From Oscillospiraceae bacterium (lineage in GTDB: Bacteria; Bacillota; Clostridia; Oscillospirales; Oscillospiraceae), in the NCBI GenBank assembly GCA_902802215.1, contig CADCLH010000055.1:1-18474 (forward strand): DNA of 18,474 bases. The letters run 5' to 3'. Shown in pieces: positions 13,197 to 18,474 of this stretch; the stretch's first letter is position 1, and every line of letters starts with the position of its first letter. A model generated the notes under the pieces. The model worked only from the letters and a program-made list of their open reading frames with translations. It did not search any database and had not been told where the DNA came from. A program made the position numbers and the translations under genes.

Positions 13197-13865
13197 ATGA
13201 ACGTATTTGATATCATCGGGCCCGTCATGATCGGGCCGTCCAGCTCGCACACGGCGGGCGCCGTGCGCATCGGCCGCGTGGTCAACAAGCTCATGGACGG
13301 CCAGACGCCCGCGAAGCTGGAGCTCATCCTGTCCGGCTCGTTTGCCCAGACCTACCGCGGACACGGGACGGACCGCGCCCTGCTGGCCGGGGTGATGGGC
13401 TTCCACAGCTATTCCGAGGAGATCCGCGACGCGCTGCGGATCGCGGACAGGCGGGGCATCCGCTACGAATTCGTCAAGCGGGATCTCCCCGGCGCGCATC
13501 CCAACACCGCCCGCATCGTCTACACCCTCGCCGACGGCTCCTCCGGCTCGGTACAGGCGGCCAGCGTCGGCGGCGGCAACATCCGCGTCGATCTGATCAA
13601 CGACATGCATGTGGATTTCAGCGGCGACAGCAACACCCTGCTGGTCATGCATCTGGACCGCCCCGGCGTCATCGCCGCGGTCACGAACCTGATGCGCGAG
13701 GAGTACGCAGACCTGAACATCTGCAACTTCCACCTGTCGCGCGAGCAGCGCGGCGGCAACGCCATCATGACCATCGAGATCGACAACATGCCTCCCGCGG
13801 AGCTGATCGGGGACATCCGCAAGCTGGAGCACGTCACCAACGCGCTGCTGATCCGGCGGCTGTGA
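13197..13865 (+). CDS. sdaAB: L-serine dehydratase, iron-sulfur type, beta subunit
   Basis: The 222-residue beta subunit of the two-chain clostridial L-serine deaminase, which converts L-serine to pyruvate and ammonia in the cytoplasm. The N-terminal part carries the family signature GPSSSHTAGAVRIG (13-26) and FAQTYRGHGTDRAL. Residues about 148-222 form an ACT domain (LLVMHLDRPGVIAAVTNLM), which in the family mediates serine or amino-acid regulation and contacts. The ATG at 13197 is preceded by AGGAGG with a 12-nt spacer. An open frame runs far upstream in phase (from 9612), but that is antisense to adhE and does not encode a plausible extension. The alpha subunit follows 25 nt later. Confidence 0.95.
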   Translation: MNVFDIIGPVMIGPSSSHTAGAVRIGRVVNKLMDGQTPAKLELILSGSFAQTYRGHGTDRALLAGVMGFHSYSEEIRDALRIADRRGIRYEFVKRDLPGAHPNTARIVYTLADGSSGSVQAASVGGGNIRVDLINDMHVDFSGDSNTLLVMHLDRPGVIAAVTNLMREEYADLNICNFHLSREQRGGNAIMTIEIDNMPPAELIGDIRKLEHVTNALLIRRL

Positions 13866-13890
13866 CGCAAGACGGAAGAGAGGGTACAGG

Positions 13891-14772
13891 ATGCTCAAAT
13901 ATCAATCCATTCAGGAGCTGGTGAGCGCCGCGGAGGAACGCGGGCTCAAGATCAGCGAGCTGGTGCTGCGCGATCAGGCCGAGGCCATGGATCAGACGCA
14001 GGAGGCGCTCTATGAGCGCATGCGCAAAAGCTTTGAGGTCATGCGCGAATCCGTCGCCGCGGGGCAGAAGCGGGAGCTTCGCTCCATGTCCGGCCTGACC
14101 GGCGGCGAGGGCTGGCGCATGAAGCAGTACACCGAGAGCCACAACGGCGGCCTCTGCGGCAGCTTCCTGTCGGGGGCGATCGCGCGGGCGCTGGCGGTGG
14201 CCGGCTGCAACGCCTCCATGGGCCGCATCGTCGCCGCCCCCACCGCGGGCAGCTGCGGCATCCTGCCCGGCTGTCTGGTCTCCCTCTATGAGGAACGCGG
14301 CATGGCCGAGCGGGACATCGTCATGTCCATTTTCACCGCCGGGGCCTTCGGGATGGTCATCGCCGCCAAGGCCAGCATCGCCGGGGCGGAGGGCGGCTGT
14401 CAGGCCGAGTGCGGCAGCGCCGCCGCCATGGCCGCGGCGGCTCTCGTCGAGCTGATGGGCGGCACGCCCACCCAGTGCGCCGACGCCTGCGCCATCGCCG
14501 TCGCCAACCAGCTCGGTCTGGTCTGCGATCCCGTGGCAGGTCTCGTGGAGATCCCCTGCATCAAGCGCAACGTCTCCGGGCTGATGATCGCCTTCTCCAG
14601 CGCGGATCTGGCGCTGGCGGGCGTGGGACCGAAGATCCCCGCCGACGAGTGCGTCGACGCCATGCGCGAGGTCGGCAACGCCCTGCCCGCTGCCCTGCGT
14701 GAGACCGCGGGCGGCGGCCTCGCCGCCACCCCGACCGGGCAAAAGCTGCGCGAGCAGGTCTTCGGCAAATAG
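13891..14772 (+). CDS. sdaAA: L-serine dehydratase, iron-sulfur type, alpha subunit
   Basis: The 293-residue catalytic subunit. It has LRSMSGLTGGEGWRMKQY (63-80), the conserved APTAGSCGILPG (116-127) and three cysteines, C170, C212 and C223, whose spacing of 42 and 11 residues equals that of the [4Fe-4S] ligands in the single-chain Legionella enzyme. The cluster binds and activates the serine hydroxyl, making the enzyme oxygen sensitive and fitting an anaerobe. The length is typical and no residue is missing. It is co-transcribed with sdaAB (25-nt gap, GAGAGGG ribosome site). Its stop lies 11 nt from the convergent cyclase-family gene's stop, with no hairpin between, so the two mRNAs probably overlap at their 3' ends. 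Confidence 0.96.
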   Translation: MLKYQSIQELVSAAEERGLKISELVLRDQAEAMDQTQEALYERMRKSFEVMRESVAAGQKRELRSMSGLTGGEGWRMKQYTESHNGGLCGSFLSGAIARALAVAGCNASMGRIVAAPTAGSCGILPGCLVSLYEERGMAERDIVMSIFTAGAFGMVIAAKASIAGAEGGCQAECGSAAAMAAAALVELMGGTPTQCADACAIAVANQLGLVCDPVAGLVEIPCIKRNVSGLMIAFSSADLALAGVGPKIPADECVDAMREVGNALPAALRETAGGGLAATPTGQKLREQVFGK

Positions 14773-14783
14773 CGCCTGATAAG

Positions 14784-15485
14784 TTATGTAGTAAGGGCCC
14801 AGACGCGGCAGGGCAGGCCGGTCGCGCCCTCGAAGCGCGGCCAGGCGGCGAACAGGATCGCACCGGCGGGGGCGACCTGGTCCAGATTGCACAGCACCTC
14901 GACCTGAAGCTTGCCCTGTTCGAGGACATAGCGCTCGCAGGCGAGATCGCCCGCCTTCGCGGCCTCCGCCGAGGCGTCGGTGTCCAGCGCCTCGTGGCCG
15001 TTGGCGGCGGCGCTGCGCACCTCGTAGATATACTTCAGCGCGTCCAGCGACCAGCCGGGGAAGTTCTCGCTCCCGTCCTCGGCGATGCCGGACAGGGCGT
15101 TCATGTCGGGCCAGTGCTTCGACCAGTCCGTGCGCAGGGCGACAAACGCGCCGTCGGGGATAGGGCCGTACTTGGCCTCGTAGGCCTTGATGTCGATCAC
15201 GCACAGCGGGAACATCATGCTCTCCGCGCCGAAGGCCTCGGACAGCGGCGCGTCCTTCACGAAGTGGCCCGGAAAATCGATATGGGTGCCGAACTGGCCG
15301 GGGAATTTGAAGGTCTGGATCAGGCATTCCAGCATGGGATTGCCCCAGTCAAAGACCACCTTGCCGAGCTCGACCGAGCCCGCGGGGATCCCGGCCCAGA
15401 ACGGGCTGTCGTTGTTCATCGAGTGGGAAAGCTCGACCAGCCGGTATTGCTTCAAGTCGGCCAAAACGTCCCAGAGTTTATACAT
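14784..15485 (-). CDS. Cyclase-family (KynB-like) metal hydrolase
   Basis: A 233-residue member of the cyclase/kynurenine-formamidase superfamily (PF04199 type), which hydrolyses amide or lactone-like bonds using zinc or manganese. The opening VELSHSMNNDSPFWAGIP (17-34) and the metal motif QFGTHIDFPGHF (64-75) are diagnostic. In KynB-type enzymes the motif begins HxGTHxD; here the first His is Q64, while H68, D70 and H74 remain. The later region DLACERYVLEQGKLQVEVLCNLDQV (in part 180-203) and the C-terminal RVWAL fit the fold. No tryptophan-degradation gene is nearby, so kynurenine is not implied as substrate. ATG 15485 has AGGAGG 8 nt upstream, and a promoter with a palindromic spacer lies at 15543-15572. 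It converges on sdaAA. Confidence 0.87.
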   Translation of the reverse strand: MYKLWDVLADLKQYRLVELSHSMNNDSPFWAGIPAGSVELGKVVFDWGNPMLECLIQTFKFPGQFGTHIDFPGHFVKDAPLSEAFGAESMMFPLCVIDIKAYEAKYGPIPDGAFVALRTDWSKHWPDMNALSGIAEDGSENFPGWSLDALKYIYEVRSAAANGHEALDTDASAEAAKAGDLACERYVLEQGKLQVEVLCNLDQVAPAGAILFAAWPRFEGATGLPCRVWALTT

Positions 15486-15542
15486 GTGCAGCGCCTCCTG
15501 TCAAGTGTCGTCGGTCCCGGCGTCTGTCCGGGCCGATGCTTT

Positions 15543-15572
15543 ATGATACCACAGCCGCCCCGCGGCTGTCCA
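15543..15572 (-). promoter_or_regulatory. Promoter with palindrome in its spacer
   Basis: On the minus strand TGGACA (15572-15567, 5 of 6), an 18-nt spacer and an extended -10 TGGTATCAT (TATCAT at 15548-15543). A perfect 8-bp inverted repeat, ACAGCCGC-CCC-GCGGCTGT (15551-15569), fills the spacer and enters the -35. It may be an operator, or the terminator stem of the upstream lipid-kinase gene, which ends at 15592; no T tract follows. Confidence 0.55.
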
Positions 15573-15591
15573 CAGGCTTTTCGCCCGCCGG

Positions 15592-16410
15592 TCACTTGGG
15601 CAGGACCGCCCGGTACTCCGTCACGTTCAGCACCGTCTCCCCGTCGATCTGCACGGCGCAGGGACGGGAGAAGCGTACCTCGACCTCGTTGCCGGTGATC
15701 ACCTTGATCATATTCGTCTTCTTCACATGCTCGCCCTTGAAGATCGAGGGGAAGGCGATCAGGGTCTTCAGTCTCAGCGGGCAGTAATAGACCACCACCG
15801 TCAGCTTGTCGGAGAAGCGGTCCTGGTCCGGGGCCAGCATCATGCCGCCGCCGCAGAATCTCCCCTTCATCGTCGGAGCAAGCCACGCGTGGTCGAATTC
15901 ATACTTCACCCCGTCGACCGTGACCTCGGCGTGGCGGGGAGAAAAGCCGAACAGCAGTCCCTTGATGGCGATAGCGGTGTAGTTGATCTTCTTCTGCGGG
16001 TTCTTCGCCTTGATCTGGTCCGCCACCTCGCAGCAGTACCCGTCGATCCCGAAGCTCATGTTGTTGATGAACAGCTCTTCCCTGCCGTTGACATAGGCGG
16101 TGGGCAGGTTGGTGAGATAGGGGTTGAGCAGGACCTCTTCTCCCGGCTTTCTTTCAATGTCGATCAAAAAGTCGTTGCCGGTCCCGGCGCCCAGAAGATA
16201 GACCTTGTTTTTGAGCTCCGTCCCTTTCATCGCGTTGATGAAGTAGTGCAGGGTGCCGTCGCCCCCGACGAGGACGACCTCGTCCTCCGGGGCCAGCTTC
16301 TTGAAATACGCCGGATAGTCGATGCCGACCGCGTCCACAAGCTCGGTCCCCTCCGCCACCTGCGGGCGGATGCCGTTGTTCGCCAGAGAATTGTAGAGAT
16401 AGTATTTCAT
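15592..16410 (-). CDS. Diacylglycerol/lipid kinase family protein
   Basis: A 272-residue soluble or membrane-associated lipid kinase of the DAGK/YegS/DgkB superfamily, expected to use ATP to phosphorylate diacylglycerol or a related lipid. It has VVLVGGDGTLHYFINAM (45-61), the nucleotide-binding GGDGT at 49-53, LLGAGTGNDF (72-81), GRFCGGGMMLAP (183-194) and the C-terminal VQIDGE (253-258) that closes the second domain. It is slightly shorter at the N-terminus than many members, beginning directly at the first strand MKYYLYNSLA. ATG 16410 has GGAGG 6 nt upstream. It follows the YhhN gene by 24 nt and is probably on the same mRNA. Confidence 0.92.
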   Translation of the reverse strand: MKYYLYNSLANNGIRPQVAEGTELVDAVGIDYPAYFKKLAPEDEVVLVGGDGTLHYFINAMKGTELKNKVYLLGAGTGNDFLIDIERKPGEEVLLNPYLTNLPTAYVNGREELFINNMSFGIDGYCCEVADQIKAKNPQKKINYTAIAIKGLLFGFSPRHAEVTVDGVKYEFDHAWLAPTMKGRFCGGGMMLAPDQDRFSDKLTVVVYYCPLRLKTLIAFPSIFKGEHVKKTNMIKVITGNEVEVRFSRPCAVQIDGETVLNVTEYRAVLPK

Positions 16411-16434
16411 GCGCTCCCTCCGTTCTTTCTGTTT

Positions 16435-17079
16435 TTATAAGAGTCCCAGCACGATCAGGAATTCCCCGATCGAATACGTGAGCATGACGAGGAAATGCGT
16501 TTTCAGACGGCTGTCCTTCTTGAAGCGGACGAAAAACAGCGCGGTATCGGATACGAAGAACAGGGCCGCGCCGATCGCCGTGGTGAGGGTCGCGGCCGAG
16601 GGGGCGCTGACGCAGCGGAAGATCGCGAAGCAGTTCATCGTGCCGTTGATGAGCAGATAGAGGAACATCGGATAAAACAGCGCCTTCGGCAGATGCGGCT
16701 TCAGCTTTGAAAAGATGAACGCGACGGCGGCCGCAAAGAACACGGCCAGCAGAACGATCAGAAAAACGGGGATGCGGGAGAAGACCACGTCCTTTGTGTA
16801 TGCGGCGACAAAGAACGCGTGGCTGATCATAAACGCGATGCCGCCGGCCGTGAACCACTTGATCCCCTTGGGGATCAGCAGGACGTCCCCGAGCCAGCTG
16901 AAGAGCAGAGCCAGAACGACGGCGGCGGAAACAGAACGGGCCGCCAGAACATAAAAGCCGAGCAGAGACAGCAGGATAAAAGGCTTTGTCATGTTCCGGA
17001 GCCGGGTATCCTTCCGGAGAGAGGCGTACAGATGGACGGCGGTGGATACGAGAAAGACCGCCAGAAAAACGTATTTCAT
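16435..17079 (-). CDS. YhhN-family protein (lysoplasmalogenase-like)
   Basis: A 214-residue polytopic membrane protein with about eight hydrophobic segments. It has the family marks KP near the second helix (TKPF, 31-34), FSWLGDVLL (60-68), conserved H87 in ISHAFF, and SDTAL (177-181) followed by Y202 in TYSIGEFLIVLG. The TMEM86/YhhN family hydrolyses the vinyl-ether bond of lysoplasmalogens in animals and in some bacteria such as Legionella. Many Clostridia make plasmalogens, so this role is plausible but inferred. It is the first gene of a pair with a lipid kinase (24-nt gap). The ATG at 17079 has GGAGG 7 nt upstream and a promoter lies at 17148-17176. Confidence 0.87.
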   Translation of the reverse strand: MKYVFLAVFLVSTAVHLYASLRKDTRLRNMTKPFILLSLLGFYVLAARSVSAAVVLALLFSWLGDVLLIPKGIKWFTAGGIAFMISHAFFVAAYTKDVVFSRIPVFLIVLLAVFFAAAVAFIFSKLKPHLPKALFYPMFLYLLINGTMNCFAIFRCVSAPSAATLTTAIGAALFFVSDTALFFVRFKKDSRLKTHFLVMLTYSIGEFLIVLGLL

Positions 17080-17147
17080 AAACAGGCCTCCAGACGGCGC
17101 CCTTCGCCGGTGCGCGCAGCGGTGAAACCAACTTACCTTCTCTGTAT

Positions 17148-17176
17148 ACTATACCACACGCATCCTGTCAGAACAA
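17148..17176 (-). promoter_or_regulatory. Promoter of the YhhN/lipid-kinase operon
   Basis: On the minus strand TTGTTC (17176-17171), a 17-nt spacer and an extended -10 TGGTATAGT (TATAGT at 17153-17148). An overlapping alternative is CTGACA with TATACA 17 nt on. The leader to the ATG at 17079 would be about 60 nt. Confidence 0.5.
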
Positions 17177-17245
17177 CAAAAATTGTAAAAAACATCGGTC
17201 GAAAAGAGCACGCCGGCCGGGTCCGTCCCGGGACGCGCGCATGGG

Positions 17246-17280
17246 AAAACCCGCCCGCGGGCGGATGCCTGCGGGCGGGT
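17246..17280 (-). terminator. Intrinsic terminator of the transporter gene
   Basis: The arms 17249-17258 and 17271-17280 (ACCCGCCCGC and complement) give a 10-bp GC-rich stem with a 12-nt loop. Read on the minus strand, TTTT follows (17249-17246). It lies about 40 nt after the transporter stop. Confidence 0.8.
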
Positions 17281-17319
17281 CGGGTTCATGCTTTTTCGGC
17301 GTTCAAGCCGGGGAGAATC

Positions 17320-18450
17320 TTACTTGCTCTCCTTGAGCTTGGAGCGAACGATGGTGAAGGCCGGGATGACAAGACCGAAGATGCCGGCGTAGCCGATATA
17401 GGTCGTGACGGTCTTGGTCAGCTTCTCCATGTCCAGCCACGCGCCGAAGGCGGCGATGCCCAGCAGGATCGCGGTGATGACCGCGCGGCGGACCTGGACG
17501 TTCTTGATGCCGGAGAAGATCCTGTTAAAGCGGACACAGCCCGCGTTGGCAATGCCGGCGGCGCTGGTCAGCACGGCGAAGGTCATCAGGATGACGAAGA
17601 TAATGGTCAGCCAGGGCATCTTCAGGCCCATGATGACGGCCATCATGGGGACGGGGGTCTTGCCGAGGTTGATGATGTCGGGATTGACGGGGATGTAGCC
17701 GAAGAGCGTGGCGGCAATGGCGATCATCAGGATGACGGTGACGATGTAGCCGGTGATGACGGCCTTTTTCGTCGCGGTCCTGCTCTCGAGCAGGTCGGAG
17801 ACGGACATGACGTTGAAGGCGATGGTGGACTGGAAGCAGCCGTAGAGGATGGCCTTCCAGATCGCTTTGAGCAGGGTGTTGTTCTGCTCGATCGGAGGCG
17901 CGGAAAACGCGGCGGCATAGTCGGGATTGCCGGAGGAGCAGCTCAGGAAGAAGATCAGCAGCACGATGACGACGATCGCGTACATCATGTACTTGGAGGA
18001 CCTGGCCACCAGCTTGGAGCCGTACAGGCACAGCAGCGCGGCGACGATGATGGTCGGGATCGCGGCGCCCCAGAAGCTCACGCCGTAGACCTTGCCGAGG
18101 ATGTTGGCTTCGCCCGCGACGGCGAGACCGCCGGCGCCGATGACCGTGCCGACAAAGAGGATGTCATAGAAAATGACCATGACCTTGCCGAAGCTGCCCT
18201 CGCCGAAGGCGGACTGGACAAAGGAGCGGTAGTTCGTGGTGTGCTGGCTGCGGGCATATTCGACCATGTAGAACATGACGCCGCCGGTGATGAGCATGGC
18301 GAGCAGCGGCATGACCAGGCCGATCCAGCCGTATTTCTCATAATACTGCGCGCTGAACGCGCCGGTGGCGAAGCCGGGGCCGAAGTGTCCGCCCAGCCAG
18401 ACCGAGGCGACGCCGATGTAGGATGCGGCAAAAATACTCTTTTTCTTCAT
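17320..18450 (-). CDS. YkvI-like LeuT-fold membrane transporter
   Basis: A 376-residue inner-membrane protein with roughly ten hydrophobic segments and no soluble domain. The first helix, YIGVASVWLGGHFGPGFATG (11-30), resembles the YkvI family start, where a broken first helix with a GFASG-type motif forms the substrate site in the LeuT/APC fold. Other family-like features are the Gly-rich FVGTVIGAGGLAVAGEAN segment (about 99-116) and the charged loop SDLLESRTATKKAVITGY (about 218-235). Family members have no firmly assigned substrate; amino acids or small organic ions are likely by fold. The ATG at 18450 has a GAGAGG ribosome site 7 nt upstream. It appears monocistronic, with a terminator at 17246-17280; its promoter is outside the window. 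Confidence 0.82.
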   Translation of the reverse strand: MKKKSIFAASYIGVASVWLGGHFGPGFATGAFSAQYYEKYGWIGLVMPLLAMLITGGVMFYMVEYARSQHTTNYRSFVQSAFGEGSFGKVMVIFYDILFVGTVIGAGGLAVAGEANILGKVYGVSFWGAAIPTIIVAALLCLYGSKLVARSSKYMMYAIVVIVLLIFFLSCSSGNPDYAAAFSAPPIEQNNTLLKAIWKAILYGCFQSTIAFNVMSVSDLLESRTATKKAVITGYIVTVILMIAIAATLFGYIPVNPDIINLGKTPVPMMAVIMGLKMPWLTIIFVILMTFAVLTSAAGIANAGCVRFNRIFSGIKNVQVRRAVITAILLGIAAFGAWLDMEKLTKTVTTYIGYAGIFGLVIPAFTIVRSKLKESK

Positions 18451-18474
18451 GTTTTTTCCTCTCTTTCCTGAAAT

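Noticed and set aside
13180..13199. AGGGCAGCACCGCG before the sdaAB start resembles the T-box sequence AGGGTGGNACCGCG.
   Set aside because: The TGGN that must pair with the tRNA end is changed to CAGC, it sits directly on the start codon, and no specifier stem or terminator is recognisable. A tRNA-sensing leader on a serine-degrading operon would also be unexpected.
9612..13865. A 1417-codon open plus-strand frame running antisense through adhE and in phase into sdaAB.
   Set aside because: It is the complement of a well-conserved AdhE with all catalytic residues, its upstream translation is low-complexity Gly/Val/Asp/His-rich, and sdaAB has its own ATG and ribosome site at 13197. High GC explains the lack of stops.
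16819..18471. 550-codon plus-strand frame over the transporter.
   Set aside because: Antisense of a clear multi-spanning transporter; its Asp/Gly/His-rich translation matches no family.

Overview
This is an ordinary-looking chromosomal stretch from a GC-rich, anaerobic, Gram-positive fermenter, most likely a gut Clostridia lineage of the Oscillospiraceae type. The taxon is an inference from base composition, strong AAGGAG-type ribosome binding sites, a fused AdhE, the two-subunit iron-sulfur serine dehydratase, a clostridial DacF-type carboxypeptidase and YkvI/CmpB-type membrane proteins. I see no rRNA, tRNA, CRISPR array, insertion sequence or phage gene. Because GC is high, long antisense open frames are everywhere; they were discarded.

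Layout. (1) 1-4500 is a signalling block. A hybrid histidine kinase (684-2207, minus) overlaps the start of a REC-GGDEF response regulator (1-690, minus, running off the window) whose GGDEF signature is degenerate. Upstream lies a chagasin-like (I42) protease-inhibitor lipoprotein (2367-2858, minus). Divergent from it is a multi-spanning diguanylate cyclase (3039-4481, plus) with an intact GGDEF core and I-site; its last helix is missing and the normal C-terminal tail survives in another frame. (2) 4597-5544 (plus) is a CmpB-type membrane protein. It converges on a four-gene minus operon (5594-9194), with a 23-bp perfect hairpin between them: unknown membrane-anchored protein, D-Ala-D-Ala carboxypeptidase, GNAT acetyltransferase, MBL-fold hydrolase. 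(3) 9432-12830 (minus) is adhE followed 3 nt later by an APH-fold kinase, closed by an intrinsic terminator. (4) 13197-14772 (plus) is sdaAB-sdaAA, separated from adhE by a 366-bp divergent regulatory region rich in inverted repeats. (5) 14784-17079 (minus) holds a cyclase-family hydrolase with its own promoter and a YhhN/lipid-kinase pair. (6) 17320-18450 (minus) is a YkvI-like transporter with its own terminator.

How the genes work together. AdhE regenerates NAD+ by reducing acetyl-CoA to ethanol, while SdaAB/AA converts serine to pyruvate and ammonia; together they fit amino-acid and sugar fermentation. The kinase, response regulator and membrane cyclase suggest local cyclic-di-GMP signalling, although the response regulator's GGDEF domain is probably non-catalytic and the cyclase may be damaged. 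The YhhN (lysoplasmalogenase-like) and lipid-kinase pair suggests ether-lipid turnover. No clearly new multi-gene system is evident. The best leads are the frameshifted cyclase tail, the MBL enzyme with Asn in its metal motif, the adhE-linked APH-type kinase, the carboxypeptidase with an extra N-terminal domain, and several palindromes positioned on promoters.
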